64,000 nt of DNA from JBOZRQ01 sp050789255 (lineage in GTDB: Bacteria; Bacillota; Sulfobacillia; Symbiobacteriales; Symbiobacteriaceae): NCBI GenBank assembly GCA_050789255.1, contig JBOZRQ010000015.1:124001-188000 (forward strand), written 5' to 3'. Positions 52,205 to 61,076 of the stretch are shown here, in pieces (position 1 is the first letter of the stretch; every line of letters begins with the position of its first letter). The translations under genes were made by a program, and so were the position numbers. A model generated the notes under the pieces. The model was not told the origin of the DNA and ran no database searches. It worked only from the letters and a program-made list of their open reading frames with translations.

Positions 52205-52750
52205 ATGACCGACATCATCAAGGGCGCCAAGGGCAGCTGGATCTGGCTTCTGCTCCGACTCTACGTCGGTTACGAGTTCCTGGAAGCCGGCTGGCACAAG
52301 ATTACCGGTGCGACCCCGTTCGATGCCTCGGGCTATCTGAAGGGCGCCGTAGCCAAGATCATCCCCCCTGCGAACCTGACTCCTGAGCAGCTGGCCAAGT
52401 TCAAGCCGATCACCGCCGCCTGGTGGGGCGACTTCCTGAACAACTTCGCTATCCCCAACGTCAAGGTGTTCAACTTCATGGTCCCCTGGGGTGAGGTCCT
52501 GGTCGGTCTGGCCCTGATGCTCGGCTTCGCCACCATCTTCGCCGCCACCATGGGCATGCTGATGAACTTCGCCTTCCTCATGAGCGGCAGCACTAGCAGC
52601 AACCCCTACCTGCTCGTCCTCCAGTTCATCATCGTAGCCATGGGCGGCGCCTACGCCGGCTACCTGGGTGTCGACTACTACTTCCGCCCCTGGTTCCGCC
52701 GCCTCCTGGGTGCGGCGCCGGCAGCAGGCGGGAAGCGAGCCAGCGCTTAA
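52205..52750 (+). CDS. DoxX family membrane protein, copy 2
   Basis: 181 residues, mostly identical to copy 1. Residues 4-45 of the two differ at only a few positions; the C-terminal tails differ (AAPAAGGKRASA here). Same four-helix layout and WHK, PWGE motifs. Own ribosome site (GAGGAGG) and a strong terminator, but no palindrome like that before copy 1, so the two may be expressed under different conditions. Confidence 0.82.
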   Translation: MTDIIKGAKGSWIWLLLRLYVGYEFLEAGWHKITGATPFDASGYLKGAVAKIIPPANLTPEQLAKFKPITAAWWGDFLNNFAIPNVKVFNFMVPWGEVLVGLALMLGFATIFAATMGMLMNFAFLMSGSTSSNPYLLVLQFIIVAMGGAYAGYLGVDYYFRPWFRRLLGAAPAAGGKRASA

Positions 52751-52767
52751 GCTAACAGCAACACGAA

Positions 52768-52802
52768 ACCCCCGCTGGATCTTCCAGCGGGGGTCGTTTT
52801 TT
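52768..52802 (+). terminator. Strong terminator after DoxX copy 2
   Basis: 12-bp stem (52768-52779 with 52783-52794), loop TCT, then CGTTTTTTG. The next 140 bases to relA hold a short degenerate CCACAGATGACACAGAT motif and no gene. Confidence 0.9.
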
Positions 52803-52942
52803 GCCACAGATGACACAGATGGGGCCGAACTGCTTGACAAATTGGCGCTTGGCAGGGCTGGGCGTCATCCCGAGACCAGGGGATGTCAGGTTTCAGGAGG
52901 GCGTATCCAGGGTGGTACCCCCCTCGGAACACCTTCCCGACG

Positions 52943-55126
52943 CTACGACTTGGCAGCCCGCAGCTCCTTGGTGACCCGCTCGACCGTCATCACGTCGCGC
53001 ACCTTGCGCATCTTCTGGATGACATAGTGCAGTTGCTGGGCGTCCTTGATCTCCAGCACCAGGTCGATGGTGGCCATGCGGTTCTTGTTGACCCGGCTGG
53101 CCGTGGAGATCATGTTGATGCGCGCTTCGGCGACAATGGAGACCACGTCGGCCAGCAGGCCGGCACGGTCGAGCGCCGAGATCTGCACTTCCACCGGATG
53201 GGCGGCCGTGTAGTTCTCCTCCCAGGCCACCTCAATCAGCCGGTCGGGGTCCTTGGCGAGGTCGTTCATGTTCGGACAGTCGAGCCGGTGGACGGTAACC
53301 CCACGCCCACGGGTGATGAACCCGATCACGGCGTCACCGGGCACGGGGCTGCAGCAGCGGGAGAAACGCACGGCCAGATCCCCGACGCCCTTGACGCGGA
53401 TGCCGTTGGTCGCGCGGCCGTACCCGGCCCAGTCCTTGGTCTGGATGTCGGGCATGGGCGGCGGCTCGTTCGCCTTCTTCTCTTTCTCGTAGAGCTCCCG
53501 CAGGCGTGCTACGACCGTGGAGGAGGCGAGCGAACCGATGCCGATGGCTACATAAAGGTCCTCCTCGTCCTTGACGGCCGAGCGCTTGCAGACCTCCTCC
53601 AACCACTCCTCGCGCATCAGCTCGTGCGCCTCGATGCCGGTCTTCTGCACCTCGGCCTTCAGGATCTCCTTGCCGCGGGAGAGGTTCTCGTCGCGGCGCT
53701 CACGCTTGAAGAACTGCCGGATCTTGTTCTTGGCACCCGCCGTCGTGACCACCTTGAGCCAGTCGATCGACGGCCCCGGTGACTGCTTGGAGGTGAGGAT
53801 TTCAATCACGTCGCCGTTGTGGAGCACCCGGTCCAGCGGGGAGATCTTGCCGTTCACCTTGGCGCCCACGCAGCGGTAACCCACGTCCGAGTGGACGGCG
53901 AAGGCGAAGTCCAGCGGGGTGGCGTTGGCGGGCAGGCTGAAGACGTGCCCCTTGGGCGAGAAGACGAAGACCTGGTCCGAGAAGATATCGACCTTGACCG
54001 ACTCGACGAACTCCCGGGCGTCCGAGATCTCCTTCTGCCACTCCAGCAAGGAGCGGAGCCACTGGAGCTTCTTGTCGAACTCCTTGTCGGTCCGGCCCTC
54101 CTTATAGGCCCAGTGGGCGGCGATGCCGAACTCGGAGGTCCGGTGCATCTCCCACGTGCGGATCTGGATCTCGAAGGGCTCGCCGTGCGGACCGATTACG
54201 GTCGTGTGCAGCGACTGATACATATTGGGCTTCGGCGTGGCGATATAGTCCTTGAACCGCAGGGGCAGCGGCTTCCAGTTTGAGTGGATGACGCCCAGGG
54301 CGCCGTAGCAGTCCTTGACCTCATCTACGATGACCCGGATGGCGATCAAGTCGTAGATCTGGGTGATGTCCTTGCCCTGCCGGTACATCTTCTTGTAAAT
54401 GCTATAGAAGTGTTTGGCCCGACCGGAGATGTCGGCGTGGATCCCCGCCTCCTCCAGCCTGGTCTGGAGTTCTTTCATGACCTGGTCCGTAATCGACTCC
54501 CGCTCCGTGCGTTTGCGTGCGACGGCGTGGATCATCTCCTGGTAGCGCTCGGGCTCCAGGTAGCGGAAGCAGAGGTCCTCCAGCTCCCACTTGATCTCGC
54601 TGACGCCCAGGCGGTGGGCCAGCGGGGCGTAAATGTCCATGGTCTCCTGGGCGATGCGCACCTGCGCATCGCGGCTGCGGTGCTTCAGCGTCCGCATATT
54701 GTGCAGGCGGTCGGCCAGCTTGATCAGGATCACCCGGAGATCCTTCGCCATCGCCAGGAACATTTTGCGCAGGTTCTCCACCTGCGCTTCATCTTTGGAT
54801 GTGAAGTTCAGCTTCTCCAGCTTGGTGACACCCTCCACCAGGGTGCACACCTCTTTGCCGAACCGCAGCGCGATCGTCTCCTCGGAGACGCCGCAATCCT
54901 CGATCACATCGTGAAGCAGGGCCGCGGCGATGCTGGCCACGTCCAGCTGCAGCCCTGCCACGATGATGGCTACCGCCAGCGGATGGGTAATATAGGGGTC
55001 GCCCGACTTGCGCAGCTGGCCCTCGTGGGCGGACTCCGCAAAGGCATACGCTGCCTCCACAAGCTGCAGGTCTGCGTTGGGATTGTACGATTTGATCTGG
55101 TCAAACAGCGTGCTCAGCGTCGCCAC
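52943..55126 (-). CDS. relA: (p)ppGpp synthetase/hydrolase (RelA/SpoT homologue)
   Basis: About 727 residues, full-length bifunctional type: HD hydrolase domain with ALLHDVIEDCG (His72, Asp73 in this numbering), RelA_SpoT synthetase with YDLIAIRVIV and KPNMYQSLHTTV, TGS (HSDVGYRCVGAKVNGK), zinc-finger-like region, C-terminal ACT. Controls the stringent response on ribosomes. GTG 55126 is chosen with GGGGGG 8 bases upstream; GTG 55135 overlaps that site. Follows apt. Confidence 0.95.
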   Translation of the reverse strand: MATLSTLFDQIKSYNPNADLQLVEAAYAFAESAHEGQLRKSGDPYITHPLAVAIIVAGLQLDVASIAAALLHDVIEDCGVSEETIALRFGKEVCTLVEGVTKLEKLNFTSKDEAQVENLRKMFLAMAKDLRVILIKLADRLHNMRTLKHRSRDAQVRIAQETMDIYAPLAHRLGVSEIKWELEDLCFRYLEPERYQEMIHAVARKRTERESITDQVMKELQTRLEEAGIHADISGRAKHFYSIYKKMYRQGKDITQIYDLIAIRVIVDEVKDCYGALGVIHSNWKPLPLRFKDYIATPKPNMYQSLHTTVIGPHGEPFEIQIRTWEMHRTSEFGIAAHWAYKEGRTDKEFDKKLQWLRSLLEWQKEISDAREFVESVKVDIFSDQVFVFSPKGHVFSLPANATPLDFAFAVHSDVGYRCVGAKVNGKISPLDRVLHNGDVIEILTSKQSPGPSIDWLKVVTTAGAKNKIRQFFKRERRDENLSRGKEILKAEVQKTGIEAHELMREEWLEEVCKRSAVKDEEDLYVAIGIGSLASSTVVARLRELYEKEKKANEPPPMPDIQTKDWAGYGRATNGIRVKGVGDLAVRFSRCCSPVPGDAVIGFITRGRGVTVHRLDCPNMNDLAKDPDRLIEVAWEENYTAAHPVEVQISALDRAGLLADVVSIVAEARINMISTASRVNKNRMATIDLVLEIKDAQQLHYVIQKMRKVRDVMTVERVTKELRAAKS

Positions 55127-55158
55127 GGGTGCCACCCCCCCTCAGAGCAAGGGTTTCC

Positions 55159-55671
55159 TTAGTATTGAATCAGCGAGTAGATATCATATCCCGGCAGCCG
55201 GTTACGGCCGTTCAGGAAGGAGAGCTCGATCAGGAACGCCACACCCTCGACCTTGGCGTCGAAGGATTCGACCAGGTCGATGCTCGCCCGGATGGTGCCG
55301 CCGGTCGCCAGCAGGTCGTCGACCACCAGCACCTTCTGGCCGGGCTGGAAGGCGTCCTCGTGCACCTCAAGGGCGTCCTCGCCGTACTCCAGGGCGTAGG
55401 AGATGCGCTTGGTCTTGTAGGGGAGCTTGCCGGGCTTGCGAATGGGCACGAAGCCGGCGCCCAGGCGGAAGGCAAGGGCGGAGGCGAAGATGTAGCCGCG
55501 GGCCTCCGGGCCGGTCACGATGTCGACCTGCTTGCCCTCAAACTGTTTGGCGATCGTCTCAATCGCTGCGTGGAAGGAGTCCTTCTCCTTCAGCAGCGTG
55601 GTAATGTCCTTGAACGAGATGCCCGGCTTGGGAAAATCCTCGATCGTGCGCACCTTTGCCTTGAAATCCAT
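55159..55671 (-). CDS. apt: Adenine phosphoribosyltransferase
   Basis: 170 residues with the PRPP-binding loop VLVVDDLLATGGT (114-126), FKDITTLLKE and the lid region RKPGKLPYKT. Salvages adenine to AMP. ATG 55671 follows AGGGGCG. Lies between recJ and relA, the usual Firmicutes order. Confidence 0.96.
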   Translation of the reverse strand: MDFKAKVRTIEDFPKPGISFKDITTLLKEKDSFHAAIETIAKQFEGKQVDIVTGPEARGYIFASALAFRLGAGFVPIRKPGKLPYKTKRISYALEYGEDALEVHEDAFQPGQKVLVVDDLLATGGTIRASIDLVESFDAKVEGVAFLIELSFLNGRNRLPGYDIYSLIQY

Positions 55672-55690
55672 GCTTGGTCGCCCCTTTTGC

Positions 55691-55784
55691 GGACCCCATT
55701 GAGGGTCTCTAGATCCTTACGGTATGGGCCGGTCTGGGACGGGCCCACACCTGCCGGAATACGGGACCCATTCAGAGTCCCTAG
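55691..55784 (-). repeat. Structured intergenic repeat between recJ and apt
   Basis: Two related units: GGACCCCATTGAGGGTCTCTAG (55691-55712, shown here as positions with a GACCC/GGGTC stem) and a longer one at 55728-55784 (GCCGGTC, GGCCCACACCTGCCGG, GGGACCCATTCAGAGTCCC, CTAG). The longer one matches the element before ltaE. Confidence 0.55.
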
Positions 55785-55790
55785 TCCTCA

Positions 55791-58349
55791 TTATATTGCG
55801 TAACCCTTCAAAGGCCAATTACTCGCTTGCGAATCAGCCAGAAGGCGGCGAGCTTCCTGACCGTTTCGGTAGCGCTGACTGGCCCCTAACTCAAACCTGG
55901 CGCCGCTTTGCGCCGTCAACTGGCCCCGCTGGTCGAGAATGCCCACCTCGCGGAAAATGGTCATGCCGGCGGCCAGGCGGAGCTCATTCCAGGGGCCGGG
56001 CATCTCCTGCAGGGCGCCGGCCAGCCGCCGGGCGGTCGCCTCGCCGGAGCGCAGCAGCTTGTACAGCTGCACCAGCACGTCTCGGTCGGGGTAGGGCCAG
56101 CCCAGGCAGACCTCGGCCAGCCGCCAGTCGGACTCCTCCCAGAGCAGGTGGACCCGCCCCCCGGGCACCTGGCCCCTATGGTATGGCGGATGGTACAGAA
56201 CTGTGTCCGTGAAGGTGGTGCGGGGCAGGGCGCCGTACGGGGCCACGACGGCCACCCCGCCTTGCGGTTCGTCGGCGCCCGGCCGCCAGAGGTGGATCTC
56301 CCGGCGCAAGTCGGGCAACGCCCGCTGAAGCTCAGCCGCCACGGCGACCGCCGCCCACGGGCTGGCGGTTAGCACAAGGACCCGGCTGCCGGCTGGGGCC
56401 AGCAGCGCTTCCAGGTACAGCTTGCGGGAAGGCTCAGGCGTCTCGTGCTCCTCCCCCTCGGCGGTCGCCGCCACCTCGGCGTGGGGATCGGCCATGGCGG
56501 CCAGGGCCTCTCCAAGCCGGGCGCCCCGGGCATCGATGAAGGTGGGCGCCGCCCCGCCGCGCTGGGCGCCCTGCAGGGGGTCCCAAGCTACGCAGTCGGC
56601 GGCGGTGAGGCTGGGGGTATCCACGAGATTGACGGGGTTGCCGCCCCTGCCGCTGACCACCTGAAGGTCCTTCATGGTCAGGCGGAGCCGGTTGCGGCCC
56701 TGGTAGGTGTCGAACTCGGGGAAGGCCGCCACCTGAAGGCGGGCGCCCGCCGGGGGCATCGCCGGGGCCATCGACCAGCCCACGGCCTCCATGGGCCCCT
56801 TGGCCTGCACCGAGCTGAGCACCAGCTTCAGGTGCTGTTGCTCCTTGCCCATGGTCCGGACATCGGCGGCGAGCACATCCTGCACAGCGAAGATGGGCCC
56901 GGGGTTGCCAATGCCGTGCGGCTGCAGGGTCTGGAGTTCGGCCAGCAGCTTTTCGTCCATCGCATCGAGCCCCACGAAGGAGTCGATGCGCAGCTCGGGG
57001 ACCAGGTCCTCGGGCCGGAGCCACTGCCTGGCGATCTCGTTGAGCCGGCGCCGCAGCACCGGGACATCCTCCCGGCGCTTCAGCGTCATGCCGGCCGCCG
57101 CCGCGTGGCCGCCGAACTTCGTAAAGAGATCCGAGACCTGGAGCAGCGCCCGGTGCAGGTGGAAGGCCGGGATGGAGCGGGCAGAGCCGCGCACCTCGTG
57201 CTCGTCGATCGAAAGCAGGATCGCCGGCCGATGGTAGGCCTCCAGCACCCGGGAGGCGCAGATGCCCACGACGCCGTGGTGCCAGCCCTCGCCGGCGAGG
57301 ACCAGCACGTGGGAGCGCTCCTCCTCGGACTGCTCCTGCGCCTGCTGGAGCGCCTCGGCGAGGATCCCCGCCTCCACCTCCTGGCGGCTGCGGTTCTCGG
57401 CATCCAGGTGGTGAGCCAGTTCGGTGGCGCGGCCTGAGTCCTCGGTGGTGAGCAGCTCGACGCCAGTCATGGCGCTGCCCATGCGGCCCAGGGCGTTGAT
57501 GCGCGGCCCCAGCTTGAAGCCGATGTCGGTCGCGGTGACGGGCTGCTTGACCCCCGCCACCTCCATGAGCGCTTTCAGCCCGGGGCGCCGTGTCGCGCCC
57601 AGCGTGGCCAGGCCCTCCCGCACGATCGCCCGGTTCTCGCCCACCAGGGGGACCATGTCGGCGATGGTGCCCAGGGTTACAATGTCGAGCAGCTCCCAGG
57701 CGTTCGGGGCGCCGAGCGCCAGGGCCAGCTTGAAGGCGACGCCGACCCCGGAGAGCCCCTTGAAGGGGTAGGTGCAGTCGGGCCGCTTGGGGTTGATGAG
57801 AGCTGGTACGCCGGGCAGCTCAGGTCCGGGTTCGTGGTGGTCGGAGACCACCAGGGTAATCCCCAGTTCCTTCGCCGCGAGCGCCTCCTGCACGGCGGAG
57901 ACGCCGGTGTCCACGGAGAGCACGAAGTCGTGCCCGCGGCCGCGGATCTCGGTGAGGGCGCCCACATTCAGGCCGTAGCCCTCCGCGAAGCGGTCGGGGA
58001 TGTAATACTCCACCTCGGCGCCCAGCGCCCGCAGGGCGAGCACCAGAATGGTGGTGCCGGTCACCCCGTCGACGTCGTAGTCGCCGTAGACCATGATCGG
58101 GCGGCCGCTGGCAATGCGACGGCGCAGCAGGTCGACTGCCCGGTCCATATCCTTGAGCAGGAAGGGGTCCAAAATCTGAGAGCGCCCGGCCGTAAGGAAC
58201 TCCCTGACGGCATCGGGCGTGGTCAGGCCGCGATTGTAGAGCACCTGGGCCGTTACCTGTGAGATGCTCAACTCACGGGAGAGCCACAGACACCCTGCGG
58301 GGTCCGGCATGGCCGGCCGCCACCGCATGGCCAGGTAGGGTCTCGCCAC
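55791..58349 (-). CDS. recJ: Single-stranded-DNA exonuclease RecJ
   Basis: 852 residues: DHH phosphoesterase core with YGDYDVDGVTG (motif I, Asp residues 90-95) and SDHHEPG (motif III, 171-173), DHHA1 with FGGHAAAAGMTL, OB-fold, and a C-terminal extension of about 290 residues typical of Gram-positive RecJ. GTG 58349 is set by GGAG 10 bases upstream; the frame to 58472 would cross a leader hairpin. Acts in mismatch and recombination repair. Confidence 0.94.
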   Translation of the reverse strand: MARPYLAMRWRPAMPDPAGCLWLSRELSISQVTAQVLYNRGLTTPDAVREFLTAGRSQILDPFLLKDMDRAVDLLRRRIASGRPIMVYGDYDVDGVTGTTILVLALRALGAEVEYYIPDRFAEGYGLNVGALTEIRGRGHDFVLSVDTGVSAVQEALAAKELGITLVVSDHHEPGPELPGVPALINPKRPDCTYPFKGLSGVGVAFKLALALGAPNAWELLDIVTLGTIADMVPLVGENRAIVREGLATLGATRRPGLKALMEVAGVKQPVTATDIGFKLGPRINALGRMGSAMTGVELLTTEDSGRATELAHHLDAENRSRQEVEAGILAEALQQAQEQSEEERSHVLVLAGEGWHHGVVGICASRVLEAYHRPAILLSIDEHEVRGSARSIPAFHLHRALLQVSDLFTKFGGHAAAAGMTLKRREDVPVLRRRLNEIARQWLRPEDLVPELRIDSFVGLDAMDEKLLAELQTLQPHGIGNPGPIFAVQDVLAADVRTMGKEQQHLKLVLSSVQAKGPMEAVGWSMAPAMPPAGARLQVAAFPEFDTYQGRNRLRLTMKDLQVVSGRGGNPVNLVDTPSLTAADCVAWDPLQGAQRGGAAPTFIDARGARLGEALAAMADPHAEVAATAEGEEHETPEPSRKLYLEALLAPAGSRVLVLTASPWAAVAVAAELQRALPDLRREIHLWRPGADEPQGGVAVVAPYGALPRTTFTDTVLYHPPYHRGQVPGGRVHLLWEESDWRLAEVCLGWPYPDRDVLVQLYKLLRSGEATARRLAGALQEMPGPWNELRLAAGMTIFREVGILDQRGQLTAQSGARFELGASQRYRNGQEARRLLADSQASNWPLKGYAI

Positions 58350-58376
58350 GTGTGTCACACTCCATAAACAGAGGTC

Positions 58377-58406
58377 GCCCCCCGCTCGCAGTACCAAACG
58401 GGGGGC
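58377..58406. other. Hairpin in recJ leader
   Basis: 8-bp GC stem GCCCCCCG/CGGGGGGC (58377-58384 with 58399-58406) 28 bases before the recJ start. No clear T-run; role unknown. Confidence 0.5.
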
Positions 58407-58460
58407 TGTTGTATGGTATTCGGGCTTGGACAGCAAAATCCTTTCGTGGACCGCAGATGG

Positions 58461-58516
58461 ATTGTCAACCATTGCACGGCTCGCCGGTTGACAATCCTGG
58501 CGACGATCCGTATGAT
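58461..58516 (+). promoter_or_regulatory. BirA-type biotin operator overlapping the bioY promoter
   Basis: ATTGTCAACC-N15-GGTTGACAAT (58461-58495; 12-bp arms with the flanking GG/CC) matches the BirA pattern TTGTTAACC-N15-GGTTAACAA. The right arm contains the -35 TTGACA (58488-58493); 17 bases later is the -10 TATGAT (58511-58516). Confidence 0.85.
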
Positions 58517-58546
58517 AAGCCTAATTCTGGTGCGAGGGGTATGACG

Positions 58547-59107
58547 ATGAAGCTGCGTGACACTGCCATGGTTGCGATGATGACCGCCGTAATAGCCGTG
58601 TTGGGGCTGCTGCCTGCCGTTACCGTACCGTTCTTGCCGGACGTGCCTGTGACTGCGCAGACGCTCGGGGTCATGCTCGCCGGCATCATCCTGGGCGCCC
58701 GGCGGGGGGCGGCCAGCTGCCTGCTCTTCATCCTGCTGATCGGGTTCGGCGCCCACCTGCTGTCGGGCGGACGCGGCGGTCCTGCAGCCCTCGTGGGGCC
58801 CACTGCGGGCTACCTCTGGGCCTGGCCGGTCGGCGCCTTCGTGATCGGCTACCTCACCGAACGGACCCGCGAGCTCTCGGCCATCAAGCTCTTCGCTTAC
58901 AACGTGCTGGGCGGCGTCGCCGTGATCTATGCCGGCGGCATCCCCGTGGTCAGCCTGGTCACCAAGGTGCCCCTGGCGGCCGCGGCCATCGGCAACCTGG
59001 TTTACATTCCGGGCGACCTGGTCAAGGCTGTGGCGGCTGCCGTGCTGGGTCTGGCGGTGCGCCGGGCGCTCAGCGCCGCAGGGCTCAAGGTCGCGCAGAG
59101 CTACTGA
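58547..59107 (+). CDS. bioY: Biotin transporter BioY
   Basis: 186 residues, about six hydrophobic helices, with VPVTAQTLGVMLAGIILGARRGAASCLLFILL and GPTAGYLWAWPVGAFVIGYL, the BioY S-component signature. Takes up biotin alone or with an ECF module. ATG 58547 has GAGGGG 7 bases upstream. Repression by BirA with biotin is expected from the overlapping operator. Its end overlaps the convergent YbaK gene by 7 bases. Confidence 0.95.
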   Translation: MKLRDTAMVAMMTAVIAVLGLLPAVTVPFLPDVPVTAQTLGVMLAGIILGARRGAASCLLFILLIGFGAHLLSGGRGGPAALVGPTAGYLWAWPVGAFVIGYLTERTRELSAIKLFAYNVLGGVAVIYAGGIPVVSLVTKVPLAAAAIGNLVYIPGDLVKAVAAAVLGLAVRRALSAAGLKVAQSY

Positions 59108-59577
59108 GTCACGTCCGCAAAGCGGCCCCCGGTCACCAGGGGCAGGTCGGCCACGGGAAGCCTGAGCATTGCCTCGGGCACCCCGCCCCCCGCCCAGATC
59201 GACTCGTAGCGCTGCAGGCTCTCGTCGAGCAGCACAGTGGCCGCCTGCTTGAGCCCCACCGGGGCAACGCCGCCCGCGACGAAGCCCGTCACCTCCAGCA
59301 CCTCTGGCGCCGAGGCGATCACCACCTTGCCCTGGCTGAGCAGATCCCGCACCTTGGCCCGGTCCACCCGCTTATCGCCTGCGGTCACGACCAACACGGG
59401 TTTTCCCCCGGCGAAGAGCAGGATCGACTTGGCGATGCTGCCCAGGTCGGCGCCCAGCGCCTCGGCGGCCAGGGCTGCGGTGGTCAGGTGCTCCTCGAAG
59501 AACTTCAGCTGTGCCTCTCGGCCATGGGCGGCCAGCGCCGCACGCACCCGGGAGACCGGCTCAGCTGCAACAGTCAT
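59101..59577 (-). CDS. YbaK/EbsC family tRNA deacylase
   Basis: 158 residues of the YbaK/ProX fold: IAKSILLFAGGKPVLVV with the catalytic Lys, DRAKVRDLL, VTGFVAGGVAPVG. Family members hydrolyse mischarged tRNAs such as Cys-tRNA-Pro. ATG 59577 follows GGAGGTG. Tail overlaps bioY. Confidence 0.9.
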   Translation of the reverse strand: MTVAAEPVSRVRAALAAHGREAQLKFFEEHLTTAALAAEALGADLGSIAKSILLFAGGKPVLVVTAGDKRVDRAKVRDLLSQGKVVIASAPEVLEVTGFVAGGVAPVGLKQAATVLLDESLQRYESIWAGGGVPEAMLRLPVADLPLVTGGRFADVTQ

Positions 59578-59757
59578 GGGTCGTCGTCACCTCCGGGGTA
59601 TATCCACATCGTACAGCACAGTGTGATGGCCCGCCAATCCCATCGCGACGCCAGTAGCACCGCCCCCGGTCCGTCCCGCTCTCGTCGGGGTCCTGTCTCG
59701 ATGGTCCAGGCCGACGGGCACAGCGTGACGGGGATCGAGTTCCAGGACAGATAAGCG
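59578..59757. other. Gap without recognised gene
   Basis: Minus-strand reading contains GGGATGVAMGLAGHHTVLYDVDIP, which looks like a Rossmann start, but has no matching upstream or downstream coding part. No gene is called. Confidence 0.4.
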
Positions 59758-59803
59758 AAGGGGCCGTCCCAAAGGCAGATTGATCTGCGTGGGTCGGCCC
59801 CTT
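59758..59803 (-). terminator. Terminator of TseB-like gene
   Basis: AAGGGGCC/GGCCCCTT outer stem (59758-59765 with 59796-59803), inner CCC/GGG, GCAGATT-type inner arm. Confidence 0.75.
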
Positions 59804-59804
59804 A

Positions 59805-60269
59805 TCATTGAGCATCGAGTCGGTTGAGCACCTCGCCGGTCTCGGCGTCGACCCAGATCCAACCGCTGTGGGTGCCCAGCTTCCAGAAGATCGGGCTCTG
59901 GCGCCCGTTCTTAATGCCGTGGAAGACTTGCAGGCTCTGGTCTTGGATGGCCTCGGCCCGAAAGTTTTTCTCCTGTGCGATCTCCTTTGCGCGCTCAGCA
60001 GAGATCAGCTTGTCGGCGTACTGGTACCGGATCACCGTTGTGTAGACCCAGGCGATCAGCTCCCGGCCGTCCTTATCTTTGCCGTAGATGACATGAACGG
60101 TCGGCGGTGCGGTGTACTTATCGGTGCGGGTGACCTCTACGATGGGCGAGTCGGCCCTTGCCATGGAGATGGCCTGGTCGACGGAGATCTGGTGACCAAG
60201 GCCAGTCACCTGTGGCGCCTTTGTGCACGCAGTGAGGAGTAGGAGTAACGCAACCACCCAGGTTCGCAC
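59805..60269 (-). CDS. TseB/YpmB-like lipoprotein (DUF5590)
   Basis: 154 residues. Lipobox LLTAC (Cys about 15) and a PepSY-like body: VDQAISMARADSPIVEVTRTDKY, GRELIAWVYTT, ISAERAKEIAQEKNF, SPIFWKLGTHSGWIWVDAETGEV. This matches YpmB/TseB, which regulates class A penicillin-binding protein activity in Bacillus. GTG 60269 has AGGGGGG 8 bases upstream; the longer frame runs into a promoter region. Confidence 0.8.
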   Translation of the reverse strand: MRTWVVALLLLLTACTKAPQVTGLGHQISVDQAISMARADSPIVEVTRTDKYTAPPTVHVIYGKDKDGRELIAWVYTTVIRYQYADKLISAERAKEIAQEKNFRAEAIQDQSLQVFHGIKNGRQSPIFWKLGTHSGWIWVDAETGEVLNRLDAQ

Positions 60270-60316
60270 CGAAAGTACCCCCCTTTGTCGGTTAGACGGG
60301 GCGAATCTCGGCGGGG

Positions 60317-60344
60317 TTACAAAGAAAAATAGGCATGGTAGAAT
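60317..60344 (+). promoter_or_regulatory. Candidate promoter of azlCD
   Basis: TTACAA (60317-60322), 16-base spacer, TAGAAT (60339-60344), 40 bases before azlC. Confidence 0.5.
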
Positions 60345-60383
60345 GTATTTTAACTTTTCTATGCAGGAGGCAACTATCTCACC

Positions 60384-61076
60384 ATGCAGTGGAACATGCG
60401 TCGGGCCGGCGCCGGTCTCAGGGATGGGCTGACCTTCGTTGCCAGTGTGGCCATCCTGGGCGCCATCTTTGGCGCCAGCAGCCGGGCTGTGGGCATCGAT
60501 CCGTGGGTGGCAACCGCCATGTCGCTCCTGGTCTGGTCCGGGTCGGGCCAGTTCGCCGCCCTTCCGCTCTGGCACACCAACGGCCTGCTGATATGCCTCA
60601 GCACCCTTGTACTCAGCCTCCGCTTCTCCCTGATGACCGCTTCCATGTCGCCGCGGCTGGCAAGCGCCCCTGCCTGGCTGCGGGCGCTGCTGGCCTTTGG
60701 CATCACCGATGAGAACTACGCGCTGGCCATCTCCCGCCGAAATGGGGAGATGGAGCCCGACTACCTGGCTGGTGCGTTCGTACCGCTCTATGTCTCCTGG
60801 GCTGTGGGCACCGCGGTGGGCGCCTTTTCCGCCGCCCAGGTGCCCGCAGCCTGGGCCGGCCCGCTGGGTGCGGTCTTCCCCATCGTCTTCCTGGCGCTGG
60901 CAATCCTCTGCTGCACGACGCGCCCGGCTACCTGGGTGGCTGTGTTGGGCGCCGCCCTGGCAGTAGCGGGGCGGTTCGTCCTCCCTGGGGGCTGGCATGT
61001 GGTCGTTGCCGGACTGTTGGCCAGCCTGGCTGGCCCCCTCCTGGAGCGGGCGCTGCCCGGGGAGGCACGCGCATGA
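60384..61076 (+). CDS. azlC: Branched-chain amino acid exporter, large subunit
   Basis: 230 residues, multiple helices, AzlC signature region SSRAVGIDPWVATAMSLLVWSGSGQFAAL and ALLAFGITDENYAL. With AzlD it exports valine/leucine/isoleucine or analogues. ATG 60384 lies 14 bases after GGAGG, a rather long spacing. Ends overlapping azlD (ATGA). Confidence 0.93.
   Translation: MQWNMRRAGAGLRDGLTFVASVAILGAIFGASSRAVGIDPWVATAMSLLVWSGSGQFAALPLWHTNGLLICLSTLVLSLRFSLMTASMSPRLASAPAWLRALLAFGITDENYALAISRRNGEMEPDYLAGAFVPLYVSWAVGTAVGAFSAAQVPAAWAGPLGAVFPIVFLALAILCCTTRPATWVAVLGAALAVAGRFVLPGGWHVVVAGLLASLAGPLLERALPGEARA

Noticed and set aside
52909..52925. AGGGTGGTACC on the plus strand, looking like a T-box core
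   Set aside because: No antiterminator, terminator or stem-I features around it and no plus-strand gene downstream; relA lies on the other strand.
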